Source: an uncultured Prevotellaceae bacterium (GTDB lineage Bacteria > Bacteroidota > Bacteroidia > Bacteroidales > Bacteroidaceae). Taken from it: DNA of 33,406 bases. Each line of letters begins with the position of its first letter. Positions within the stretch are counted from its first letter, which is position 1. Where the stretch lies: positions 1-33,406 of the forward strand of contig CALFJG010000041.1 in assembly GCA_937877625.1 (NCBI GenBank), in the 5' to 3' direction. Shown piece by piece: positions 1-7,079 of the stretch. The notes under the pieces are model-generated. The model saw only the letters and a program-made list of their open reading frames with translations. It was not told the origin of the DNA and did not search any database. The position numbers and the translations under genes were made by a program.

Positions 1-62
1 ACACTTTATTCTTAATTAGCCCAGGCTTTATCAACTGGGGAAATCCGCTGAGCCTATATAAT

Positions 63-118
63 CGCCCTGTAAGGACAACAGCTCTTAGTCGTTGAAATGC
101 TGTTGCCCTTACAGGGCG
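63..118. repeat. 20-bp inverted repeat (hairpin)
   Basis: Arms at 63-82 and 99-118 are complementary at 19 of 20 positions, with a 16-nt loop. The GC-rich arm tip (cgccctgtaagg) and the nearby run at 143-182, where gcccttttagggc-type short palindromes recur, make this look like an intergenic REP-like or MITE-like repeat rather than a gene. No convincing CDS is seen in 1-287. The 64-residue open frame at 97-291 is built from these repeats and has no recognisable protein character. A role as terminator for the minus-strand gene ending at 288 is possible, but there is no clear T-run. Confidence 0.6.
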
Positions 119-194
119 CATATCCCTCCTGCCACATACCCAGGGTGCTGCCTTGGGCTGAAGGCTATAGCCCTTTTAGGGCAAGTTGTATGCA

Positions 195-265
195 GGAGCG
201 CAGGCGGCTCGCTTGCAAAATGGTGCAGGCGAGCCGCCTGCGCTCCCAGAGCCTGCGCTCCCAGA
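195..265. repeat. GC-rich 18-bp hairpin followed by tandem 15-mer
   Basis: Positions 195-212 and 229-246 form a perfect 18-bp inverted repeat. The stem can extend inward to about 23 bp around a 6-nt loop. The right arm runs into two exact tandem copies of gcctgcgctcccaga at 236-250 and 251-265. The 14-mer tgcaggcgagccgc at 224-237 recurs at 32864-32877 near the other end of the window, so this is a dispersed repeat family. It lies just past the end of the minus-strand lipoprotein gene. Confidence 0.65.
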
Positions 266-287
266 GTGTGAGTAATTTGGAATCCGC

Positions 288-773
288 TTAAAACTTACGG
301 AACGAGAGCCGTCGGGTAGCCGATGTAAGTACAAGGCTGGACGATGAGAGGTGGTCTATGTGATAGTCTTCTGTGGGAGCGGTGATGCCGTATGGCTTCA
401 GCGTCAACGCATCATCTGCCTCGGTGATAAGAATATCGGCCTCGCGCTCGCTGTGATAGATTTCATAGAGGTGGAGTACGCCATCGCTCACATTAAACTT
501 AGCAATCACCTCTCCGGGGTTGGTTTCTATTGGTATGCCGGTGCTTATGATTTGCAACACGTTGAGTTGCATACGCCAATAGATGCCGTCGGCTTTCACG
601 TTGTGTGCATCGGTGCCGTCGGCAAGGGCTATCTCGGTGAGTTGCCAGTGGCCTTCATAGTCCTCATCGCTATATTTTTGGCACGCACTCATTAGCGTGA
701 GCATCATCACAGCAGCAAGGCCTATTCTGGCGTGTTTCTTTGTGTGGGCGTGGGGGGTGAAGAAGCCGAACAT
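288..773 (-). CDS. Lipocalin-like lipoprotein (hypothetical)
   Basis: Predicted small exported lipoprotein. From the ATG at 773 the protein is about 161 residues, with basic residues (KKHAR), a hydrophobic stretch and a lipobox ending LMSAC, with the lipidated Cys near residue 31. The mature part (GHWQLTEI near its start, then mostly beta-type sequence) resembles lipocalin-like domain proteins of Bacteroidales, so it probably sits on a membrane as a small beta-barrel. An upstream in-frame ATG at 803 would overlap the preceding wzi-like gene by 16 nt and lengthen the signal peptide; 773 gives the more usual signal peptide. It is the last gene of a minus-strand run behind the Wzi-like gene. Function unknown; the lipocalin-like assignment is moderate. 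Confidence 0.75.
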   Translation of the reverse strand: MFGFFTPHAHTKKHARIGLAAVMMLTLMSACQKYSDEDYEGHWQLTEIALADGTDAHNVKADGIYWRMQLNVLQIISTGIPIETNPGEVIAKFNVSDGVLHLYEIYHSEREADILITEADDALTLKPYGITAPTEDYHIDHLSSSSLVLTSATRRLSFRKF

Positions 774-787
774 TGGTCTATTGGTAT

Positions 788-2407
788 TTAATAGGTGAGC
801 CATCCGCGCTTTGAGAGCGTCACTTGTATGCCCGTGTTGTTACCGAGGTGGGAGCCGCGGTCGTAGGCAAAGGCGGCTGTCACGCCCCATCCGTCCCAAA
901 AACGTTGTTTCGAGCCGTAGCCTAAATAGTTGCGCCGTGTATGCGGCTTCGGTTGCCACGACACCTCGGCCAGGAGACTGTTATTCTGCTTCGTCTCGGC
1001 GTACGGTAGGGCATAAGTACCCCAGTTTGTGGTGTGGGTAAACATCAGTCGATAGGCCAGCCTCGGCGAGGGGTTGCCCATAAGTGCTACGTGGTGGGCG
1101 TTGAAGCGATTTCCGCTGATGGCGAGCGTGCCGTTGTCGGCATAAAGCGCGGTGTAGTATAAGGGGTTTCCTATTGGCTGCCCCCAGTGTACCCATCCGG
1201 TATATGCGTTGTGGACGTAGTAGTTGTCGGCGGCTGAAATCTGGTCGGGCACAGCATCGGTGTGGTCGTGGTAAACGGGTCCGCTCTGGTTTTTTGTCGT
1301 TACGTATTCATAGACGAAAGAACTGACAACGGGGTTCTCGGGTGGTGTGACTTCAAGGCCTAATAAGGCATCGCGCCAACCGTATTCGAGGAAGAGTTGC
1401 GAGTGGTCTTCAAAGAAATGGTCGGCATAGGCACTGACCTTCCATCTCCCCGGAAAGGCCGTCAGGCGTACCACCCAACTGCCCAACGTGTTTCCGGCTG
1501 CGTTAGCATATATGCCGTCGCTCTTGTCGCTTCCCCCGCCGTAGATAGCTTTCACAAACCCCATAGGTCCATAGCCCATAGAGTAGTTGAAGCCTTGTTG
1601 GTCGTTCACGTTTTTGGCACTCCCGCCAAACAGCGTTGCCCACTCCAGTCCGCCTTCAAGCGTAAGAGGGAATTTCTCTTCCTGTCCGATTTTCAGATAG
1701 CCCGCTTTGCTGTGATACAGCGGCCAGCGCACGTGGTGTTGTCCGCTTTTGAGGTAACTCTGTTCAAACCACGTGTCGGAGAGTATGCCGTAGCCGAAGT
1801 GTCCTTTCACGGCGAGCCACTTGGCGCGCGGAATGATGTTCCACCAATCGGTCACCTCAACGCGTACCTGCGGCACGGGGCGCGCATTGATACCCAATGT
1901 CTGCGAACCTGTGCTTAATAGGTTGTTTTTGAGTTCCATCGGGCGTTCCTTACTTCCGACGGAGATATTGAAGCGTTTGAAATGAAAGTCGGCGTAGAGT
2001 TGTTGGATAACGGGAATGGAGGTGAAGCCGTAGGCCACGCCCGCCTGTGCGCCATATCCTATGCTCCACACATAGCCCGTATCGGCGGTTGTTTCGCGGA
2101 ACACGCCGGCCAGGGCGTAACCGTTCTGGTTTTTCACGCTCGAAAGGCCGTAGCGGTTGGCTTGTAGCCAGAACGGGTTGTTGTGGATAGCACTACTCAC
2201 TCCGAGTTCTAAGGAGTACTGTACGTTCTCGCTGGCGCGAAACAAGGCATCCTGGGCAAAGGTGGCTGTCTGTGCGACGAGGCACAACAGGAGTACTGCA
2301 ATCTGTCGGAGGCATTGCACCTGCTCTCTCGCGGCCACACCTTTTGGTAAGATGTGCGGCGTAGCACACGGGTTGTTATTCGTTGTTATGTGTAGCAGGG
2401 GCTTCAT
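788..2407 (-). CDS. Capsule assembly Wzi family protein
   Basis: Predicted outer-membrane beta-barrel of the Wzi family. Escherichia coli Wzi is an outer-membrane lectin that helps anchor capsule polymer to the cell surface. The 539-residue product has a long N-terminal extension, then a hydrophobic signal segment (about residues 33-51, ending TFAQ). Alternating aromatic/polar beta strands follow, including the family-like FWLQANRYG region near residue 80 and conserved-looking GxKERP (GSKERPMEL). It ends in an aromatic residue (WLTY), as outer-membrane barrels often do. A GTG-type internal start would shorten the N-terminus. It lies 15 nt behind the RNase Y gene and is probably cotranscribed with it. 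No glycosyltransferase cluster adjoins it; the export proteins Wzc and Wza lie about 27 kb away in this window. Confidence 0.85.
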   Translation of the reverse strand: MKPLLHITTNNNPCATPHILPKGVAAREQVQCLRQIAVLLLCLVAQTATFAQDALFRASENVQYSLELGVSSAIHNNPFWLQANRYGLSSVKNQNGYALAGVFRETTADTGYVWSIGYGAQAGVAYGFTSIPVIQQLYADFHFKRFNISVGSKERPMELKNNLLSTGSQTLGINARPVPQVRVEVTDWWNIIPRAKWLAVKGHFGYGILSDTWFEQSYLKSGQHHVRWPLYHSKAGYLKIGQEEKFPLTLEGGLEWATLFGGSAKNVNDQQGFNYSMGYGPMGFVKAIYGGGSDKSDGIYANAAGNTLGSWVVRLTAFPGRWKVSAYADHFFEDHSQLFLEYGWRDALLGLEVTPPENPVVSSFVYEYVTTKNQSGPVYHDHTDAVPDQISAADNYYVHNAYTGWVHWGQPIGNPLYYTALYADNGTLAISGNRFNAHHVALMGNPSPRLAYRLMFTHTTNWGTYALPYAETKQNNSLLAEVSWQPKPHTRRNYLGYGSKQRFWDGWGVTAAFAYDRGSHLGNNTGIQVTLSKRGWLTY

Positions 2408-2422
2408 CGTGCCGCGTGAGTG

Positions 2423-3958
2423 CTATTTGGCGATGCTTACGGAGCGTGTTTCGCGAATGACGGTTATTTTCACTTGTCCGGGGTAAGTCATCTCGTCTTG
2501 TATGCGCCGTGCTATGTCGGCACTGAGCCCGTCGAGTTGTGTGTCGTCAATCTTGTCGGCACCCACTATTACACGCAGCTCGCGTCCGGCTTGGATGGCA
2601 TAGGTCTTTGTCACGCCGGGATAGCTCATAGCGATGCTCTCCAAGTCGTTAAGGCGCTTGACGTAAGCCTCTGCAATCTCACGGCGCGCACCGGGGCGTG
2701 CACCGCTGATGGCATCGCAGATCTGCACGACGGGGGCGATGAGTGTCTCCATTTCTATCTCGTCGTGGTGAGCTCCGATAGCGTTGCAAATCTCGGGCTT
2801 TTCCTTATAGCGCTCGGCGAGTTTGGCTCCATAGAGTGCGTGGGGCATATCGTTCTCTTCGTCGGGCACCTTGCCGATGTCGTGAAGCAGTCCGGCGCGT
2901 TTTGCTTTCTTGGTGTTTAGGCCGAGTTCGGCGGCCATCACCGCGCAAAGGTTAGCGGTCTCGCGGGCGTGCATCAAGAGGTTCTGACCATAGCTGGAGC
3001 GATACTTCATCTTGCCGATGATGCGGATAAGTTCGGGATGGAGGCCGTGGATGCCGAGGTCGATAGCGGTGCGTTTGCCGGTCTCCACTATTTCTTCCTC
3101 CACTTGGTGGCTCACTTTGGCCACTACCTCCTCTATCCGTGCGGGGTGGATACGTCCGTCGGCAATGAGTTGGTGAAGGGCGAGGCGGGCTATCTCGCGC
3201 CGCACGGGGTCGAAAGCACTGATGACAATGGCCTCGGGTGTGTCGTCAACAACGATCTCCACTCCTGTGGCGGCTTCCAGGGCGCGTATGTTGCGGCCCT
3301 CGCGGCCTATGATACGGCCTTTCACTTCGTCGCTGTCGATATGGAAGACGGTGACGCTGTTTTCTATTGCCGTTTCGCTCGCCACGCGCTGCATGCTCTG
3401 AATGATGATTTTCTTAGCCTCCTTGTTGGCCGTCATCTTGGCATCGTCAATCATTTCGTTGATGAGCGACTGCGCCTCTGTGCGTGCCTCCTCTTCCATA
3501 GCTTTGATGAGGCGGTTTTTTGCTTCTTCGGCGGTGAGACCGCTGAGTTCCTCAAGTTTCTCGCGCTCTTTGAGTTGCATACGCGAGAGTTCCTCCTCTT
3601 TCTTCTGCAGGGCACTCTTTTGTTGGTCGAGCCGCTGTTGGCGCCCGTCGAGGTCTTGTTTGCGGCGCGAGAGGTCGTCCTGGCGTTGGCTGAGGCTCAT
3701 CTCGCGCTGTTTGAGTTTGTTCTCTATCTGGGAAATTTTTTGGCGGTGTTGCTGCACCTCTTTTTCAAGCTCTGATTTCTTGTTAAGGAATTTCTCCTTG
3801 ACTTCCAGTAGTTTCTTTTCTTTCATCACTTCAGCCTGTCGCTCGGCTTCAGCAATGGATTCTTTGAATTTCCCGTTGACTACGTAACGAAAGAGAAAGT
3901 AGCCAGCAGCGCAGCCTATGATAATGGCGGCCACGCCTACAATTATATTTACAAGCAT
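2423..3958 (-). CDS. rny: Ribonuclease Y
   Basis: Membrane-anchored endoribonuclease that starts mRNA decay. The 511 residues show the full family architecture: one N-terminal transmembrane helix (about 3-26), a long charged coiled coil (about 30-180), a KH RNA-binding domain with GRIIGREGRNIR at 214-225, and an HD domain whose metal-binding HD pair is in LLHDIGKV near 357-364. Length is normal for the family. The start MLVNIIVG places the membrane helix at the very N-terminus, as expected. It is the third gene of the zapA-rny-wzi minus-strand run. Coupling with zapA is common in Bacteroidales as far as I recall; that is family knowledge, not shown here. Confidence 0.97.
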   Translation of the reverse strand: MLVNIIVGVAAIIIGCAAGYFLFRYVVNGKFKESIAEAERQAEVMKEKKLLEVKEKFLNKKSELEKEVQQHRQKISQIENKLKQREMSLSQRQDDLSRRKQDLDGRQQRLDQQKSALQKKEEELSRMQLKEREKLEELSGLTAEEAKNRLIKAMEEEARTEAQSLINEMIDDAKMTANKEAKKIIIQSMQRVASETAIENSVTVFHIDSDEVKGRIIGREGRNIRALEAATGVEIVVDDTPEAIVISAFDPVRREIARLALHQLIADGRIHPARIEEVVAKVSHQVEEEIVETGKRTAIDLGIHGLHPELIRIIGKMKYRSSYGQNLLMHARETANLCAVMAAELGLNTKKAKRAGLLHDIGKVPDEENDMPHALYGAKLAERYKEKPEICNAIGAHHDEIEMETLIAPVVQICDAISGARPGARREIAEAYVKRLNDLESIAMSYPGVTKTYAIQAGRELRVIVGADKIDDTQLDGLSADIARRIQDEMTYPGQVKITVIRETRSVSIAK

Positions 3959-3991
3959 TGGAGTGTAGTGTTTATAGGTTCGTTGTTAACT

Positions 3992-4044
3992 GACTTTTGC
4001 TCGCCAAGGCATTGCTGACGCGGCTTCGCTTTGCTCTTCTGGCT
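3992..4044 (-). repeat. Dispersed intergenic repeat, copy 1
   Basis: Read on the minus strand, this zapA-rny spacer carries agaagagc, then gcgaagc, then tgccttggcgagcaaaagtc. The same series of blocks occurs on the plus strand at 28669-28714 in the leader upstream of tRNA-Tyr, with small indels between blocks. Two similar copies in unrelated intergenic regions suggest a dispersed element or a recurring leader motif. No ORF is present. Confidence 0.45.
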
Positions 4045-4115
4045 ACACGCAAAAGTTCAAAATAGTTGTTTCTTCGCTTCGGGGTTTTGAGACGTGGTTG
4101 TCTCGTTGTGGAATG

Positions 4116-4406
4116 TCAGCCCTCGTTCTGCAACTGGGCAAGTTCGTTGTTGAGCGCAACGATGGCTCGGTTGAACGGTTCGCTATCGGCCTCTTGCTCG
4201 GCCAGGAGTGCCCGCACGGCAAAGTCGAGCAACACGATGGAGAGGTAGCGCTCTTCTCCCTGCTCGGGATACTTTGTACGGTAGCGGTTGAACTTGTCCT
4301 GTATGGCGTGGGCGGCTTCGCGATAGACGTGCTCTTTCTCCATTGACACCGTGAGCGGTATGACGTTGCGCCCCACGTTAAGTCGTATTTGTATTTTGTC
4401 TGACAT
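4116..4406 (-). CDS. zapA: Cell division protein ZapA
   Basis: FtsZ-ring-associated protein that bundles FtsZ protofilaments at midcell. The 96-residue length is normal. The N-terminal domain (SDKIQIRLNVGRNVIPLTV) is the characteristic ZapA beta-hairpin head. The C-terminal half (YLSIVLLDFAVRALLAEQEAD onward) is the dimerising helix. A short coiled-coil gene lies 105 nt upstream and rny follows 157 nt downstream, all on the minus strand. The 105-nt gap upstream holds no evident gene. Confidence 0.93.
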   Translation of the reverse strand: MSDKIQIRLNVGRNVIPLTVSMEKEHVYREAAHAIQDKFNRYRTKYPEQGEERYLSIVLLDFAVRALLAEQEADSEPFNRAIVALNNELAQLQNEG

Positions 4407-4511
4407 AGTGTTGCTTCAGGGAAAGGGTGTTTTGCCGTATTGAGAACTTGGTTCTATTGTTGTGTGTCGTTCTTTGAAGTTGTTGCCGTTTGTTTTTGGT
4501 GAGTCTGTGGG

Positions 4512-4805
4512 CTATGCACCGAGTAGTGCGATGCATTTGTCTATTTCGCGCAGCATTTTATTTATTTTGGCGCGTGCCGTTTTTATGTCGCCCTGCTCCA
4601 TCTGCACGACGTGGGCTAAGCGTAGGGCGGAGAGTTGTTGCTTCAGGCTGGCGTTTTCTGAGCGCAACGCTTGGGTTTGCCTTTGCGCCTCGTCGGTGCT
4701 ACGTTGCAACGCACGGTTGTCGGCACGCATACGTCGGAAGTCCAACATAAGTTGGCGCACGCGTGTTTCAAATTCTTGCAAGGTGCGTTGCTCGGCGGCG
4801 GTCAT
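4512..4805 (-). CDS. Short coiled-coil protein upstream of zapA
   Basis: A 97-residue protein, almost entirely helical. Residues about 1-75 are heptad-like and rich in Arg, Gln, Leu and Ala (for example LRSENASLKQQLSALRLAH), followed by a short C-terminal helix (INKMLREIDKCIALLGA). No signal peptide or membrane segment. Its size, coiled-coil nature and position directly before zapA suggest a ZapB-like division accessory, but that is inference from context, since coiled coils carry little sequence identity. It starts 9 nt after the stop of the upstream 214-residue gene, so the two are probably cotranslated from one message. Confidence 0.8.
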   Translation of the reverse strand: MTAAEQRTLQEFETRVRQLMLDFRRMRADNRALQRSTDEAQRQTQALRSENASLKQQLSALRLAHVVQMEQGDIKTARAKINKMLREIDKCIALLGA

Positions 4806-4814
4806 TGATGAGCG

Positions 4815-5459
4815 TTATTTTTTTGCTGTTTGGGCATCGTCGGGCTTGGGTTCTTTCTTGGCGAGTACCACGACATTATAGACATATTCCGTCATCCACT
4901 GTTCGGAATATCCGAGTTGGGCTTGGCCTTGGCGCACTTTGGCCACGGCTTGTCGCACACTGGCATCTTTCCAGTTGTTTTTGGTCAGGATGTCCTGCAC
5001 CGTGCGTTGTGTCATAGCGCGCAGGGTGCCTTTCATAAAGCCCGGCAGACGAAATTTCCACTTCATCAGGTTGCCCATAAGCATCATTAGTTCTTGCGAG
5101 AAGCCTTGGAATTGATACAGATAGCGTTGCATGGCCTGCACGTTGCGGCAGTTCTTTTTCACGCTTGCGTCTATCTCCTTAAAGAAGTCCTCGCTCAGGC
5201 CGTAGATGTCGATAAGCATTTTCCGGCTTCTGTTTTTCTCGCTCACGCCGAGGCGGTTGCCGGCGGTGGGTACTTTTAGCGTCTGCTTAAAGACGCGCAA
5301 ATCGGGCAAGGCGGCCAAGTTGGTAATGCCCAGGTTGGAGGCCATTAAACTTTGGTAATACACGCGGATGAGCATCATAAAATCTTCGATGCCCCCCACG
5401 CGCCAGCCGACCTCCTGCGTCTTAGGTTTTCGTTTGAAGAGTTTAGAAAAAAATGACAT
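4815..5459 (-). CDS. Conserved-looking protein of unknown function (first gene of zapA operon)
   Basis: I do not recognise this 214-residue family. It begins with a basic, possibly membrane-associating stretch (MSFFSKLFKRKPK). The rest appears helical, with methionine- and aromatic-rich segments such as QELMMLMGNLMKWKFRLPGF, and it ends in a charged tail (KKEPKPDDAQTAKK). There is no signal peptide, clear transmembrane helix or catalytic motif. A good -7 box at 5489-5496 marks it as the first gene of the run leading into the coiled-coil gene, zapA and rny. That position makes a role linked to division or RNA decay plausible but unproven. Confidence 0.8.
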   Translation of the reverse strand: MSFFSKLFKRKPKTQEVGWRVGGIEDFMMLIRVYYQSLMASNLGITNLAALPDLRVFKQTLKVPTAGNRLGVSEKNRSRKMLIDIYGLSEDFFKEIDASVKKNCRNVQAMQRYLYQFQGFSQELMMLMGNLMKWKFRLPGFMKGTLRAMTQRTVQDILTKNNWKDASVRQAVAKVRQGQAQLGYSEQWMTEYVYNVVVLAKKEPKPDDAQTAKK

Positions 5460-5488
5460 TGTTTAGTTTCAGTTTTGTGTTGCAGCGG

Positions 5489-5496
5489 CAAAGATA
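5489..5496 (-). promoter_or_regulatory. Bacteroidetes -7 box, zapA operon
   Basis: On the minus strand this reads TATCTTTG, a match to TAnnTTTG. It lies 30 bp before the start of the 214-residue protein gene, giving a short 5' leader. No other obvious promoter is seen down to rny, so it may serve the whole run. Confidence 0.6.
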
Positions 5497-5582
5497 CGTT
5501 TTTCCGTAAAAAAATCAGTGCGAATGACTGATTTAGTGCAATTCCGGCTGTGTGCGGAGATTGCCAACGCTTTGGGAAGGGA

Positions 5583-6257
5583 TTAGTAGAGGAAGGTCCT
5601 GATATTTGTTGCCGCGCCATATTGTTTCAAGAGTTCTGCGGTGAAGTCCAACCCCGAGCGTATGGCACTGCTGTCGCCGTGGTAGCCGTTGAGAAGCACG
5701 AGTAGGCAACGTGTATGTGCTGTGATGCTGGTGCGCACGGAATCGCTCGTCGGCGTGGCAAAGGCTCCTATGGCATCGCGGTAAACGGGCATATTCAGGA
5801 TATGCAACAGCCCGCGCCCGATGGCTTCGTAGGGCTCGTCGTCGCGTCCGATACCGAGCACGGCACGTCCTCCCGCTACTCGCTCGGCATCTATCACGCC
5901 CACGGAGCATCCTGTGCGCAGCGACACCAGGTTTCCTATATCCACGGCTACTCCGACGCTGAAGAGGCTCTTGCCTTGAAGCACACGGCGGGCGAGTTGT
6001 TCGCACGAGGGGCGGTAGCGCGAGGGGTCGAGGCCTGCCCGGCGATATGTCTCGCGCGTTTCGAGGATGCCTTTGCGGCGGCGCAGGCTGAGGACATCGT
6101 ATTCACGGCGTAGTGCCTGGCTCTCCTGTGTAATCATTTCCCACAACGGGGGCGGCGTAGGTGAGGAGGCCGTTACACAGTCGCACATCAGGGCTCCGCC
6201 CACAAACTCCGGGGCGACGCGGCGCAATGCCGTGCTTACGGAAAGGGATATCGTCAT
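5583..6257 (-). CDS. B3/B4 tRNA-binding domain protein
   Basis: A 224-residue stand-alone B3/B4 domain, the fold found in the beta subunit of phenylalanyl-tRNA synthetase where it carries editing activity. Matching features are the helical entry (ETRETYRRAGLDPSRYRPSC), the strand-loop LVSLRTGCSVGVID, and the GRAVLGIGRDDEPYEAIGRG segment that includes part of the substrate pocket. Free-standing relatives are thought to deacylate or sense aminoacyl-tRNA or amino acids, but their function is poorly known. No signal peptide or membrane helix. It is followed by a 123-nt gap before the zapA-operon gene and preceded by a large palindrome at 6340-6427, so it is probably transcribed on its own. Confidence 0.85.
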   Translation of the reverse strand: MTISLSVSTALRRVAPEFVGGALMCDCVTASSPTPPPLWEMITQESQALRREYDVLSLRRRKGILETRETYRRAGLDPSRYRPSCEQLARRVLQGKSLFSVGVAVDIGNLVSLRTGCSVGVIDAERVAGGRAVLGIGRDDEPYEAIGRGLLHILNMPVYRDAIGAFATPTSDSVRTSITAHTRCLLVLLNGYHGDSSAIRSGLDFTAELLKQYGAATNIRTFLY

Positions 6258-6339
6258 AACTTCGTCACTATGTTCTACGTGCCAAGAGGGATGCTGAAAA
6301 TACTTTGTCCGTTAACGAAAAAAAAGGTTGGGACTAAGA

Positions 6340-6427
6340 AAAAACATAGTCCGATTGATTTTAAAATCAATCGGATTGATTTTAAAATCAAAGCCATTGA
6401 TTTTAAAATCAAAAGGACTATGTTTTT
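6340..6427. repeat. 88-bp imperfect palindrome with three phased 16-bp palindromes
   Basis: The two halves, 6340-6383 and 6384-6427, are complementary at 39 of 44 positions. The outer 13 bp (aaaaacatagtcc / ggactatgttttt) are perfect. Inside are three exact copies of the palindrome ttgattttaaaatcaa at 6355-6370, 6376-6391 and 6397-6412, spaced exactly 21 bp apart. On the minus strand the structure follows the lipoprotein gene ending at 6523 and precedes the B3/B4 gene starting at 6257. It could be a terminator (T-rich minus-strand flank), a phased operator array or a MITE. A competing small hairpin, ggacta/tagtcc, lies at 6331-6352. The 265-bp gap holds no convincing gene. Confidence 0.85.
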
Positions 6428-6522
6428 CTGCCGCCCGAGGCACAAAAAAATCGAGGGGTTTGTGATAGAAAAAGCCAGCTCACAGTTGCCGGTAGATCTG
6501 TTATGAGGAGTTACGGCTCGGC

Positions 6523-7062
6523 TTAGTTATAAACGCTCAGGTTGTTCAGCCCATCGTATGTAGCGTGGTAACGCATCAACACTTTGGCCTGCCCGTCGCC
6601 CTCAATAAGTATGCCTGACGCATCGTTCAGGCTGTACACACACCCGCAACGTGAGCACGCCAAACGTGTACGCGTCTCAAACGTGAGAGGCCGACTCACC
6701 AGCGCGCGGTAGCAGTTGGGACACGCCAGGTCGTAGGCCTCGAGCGTACCCGACATCACCGGTGTGCCTATGACAAAGCCTGCCCGACAGATATACGACA
6801 CTTTTTGATCTACGGCATCTTTAAGATAGGTGTAGGGATTTGCGAGATCGTCGTTGGAGGTGATGATATAGCGATTGTCGGATGTGGCTCGTACGGTAAA
6901 GAAAGAGCCGGGGCTGGCACCCAATGCTGCCCGCATCTGTGGCACACTGGCACAGGAGCGAAACACGAAGTTGGCTGGCAAGTTACTGTATGCGTTCTCC
7001 ACGCTATCGGTGGAGCAGGAAAAGAGCAGCAACAAGAGCGGCAGGGTGTGCTTGAACGACAT
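6523..7062 (-). CDS. Lipoprotein with Rieske/zinc-ribbon-like Cys pairs
   Basis: A 179-residue lipoprotein: short N-terminus, Leu-rich segment and lipobox ending LFSC with Cys16. The mature protein has two Cys pairs, CPNC (114-117) and CSRC (136-139), the second followed by GCVYSLNDASG and then short beta-type segments with several glycines. The layout recalls Rieske-fold proteins (a C-x-H..C-x-x-H cluster loop followed by a 'YDL..G' strand), but the His ligands are replaced by Cys, so a structural zinc or rubredoxin-like iron site is more likely than a 2Fe-2S Rieske cluster. Function unknown. It starts 17 nt after the stop of the SRPBCC-like gene, in line with the pyrE run. Confidence 0.8.
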   Translation of the reverse strand: MSFKHTLPLLLLLFSCSTDSVENAYSNLPANFVFRSCASVPQMRAALGASPGSFFTVRATSDNRYIITSNDDLANPYTYLKDAVDQKVSYICRAGFVIGTPVMSGTLEAYDLACPNCYRALVSRPLTFETRTRLACSRCGCVYSLNDASGILIEGDGQAKVLMRYHATYDGLNNLSVYN

Positions 7063-7079
7063 AAGACGGTTGGAAAGCG

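Noticed and set aside
97..291. 64-residue plus-strand frame
   Set aside because: It consists of hairpin and tandem repeats, with Arg/Ser-rich low-complexity translation and no family.
2969..3775. 268-residue plus-strand frame
   Set aside because: It is fully antisense to rny, whose domains are unmistakable.
3959..4115. 6S RNA next to zapA
   Set aside because: 6S RNA adjoins zapA in gammaproteobacteria, but this 157-nt spacer shows no long 6S-like rod; it only holds the dispersed repeat and a short gagac/gtctc hairpin.
5375..5620. 81-residue minus-strand frame across the zapA-operon promoter
   Set aside because: It overlaps the -7 box and two well-supported genes in another frame, and its translation has no domain.
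6355..6412. CRISPR array
   Set aside because: The three 16-bp repeats are palindromes separated by 5-bp spacers with no cas genes, so this is not a CRISPR.
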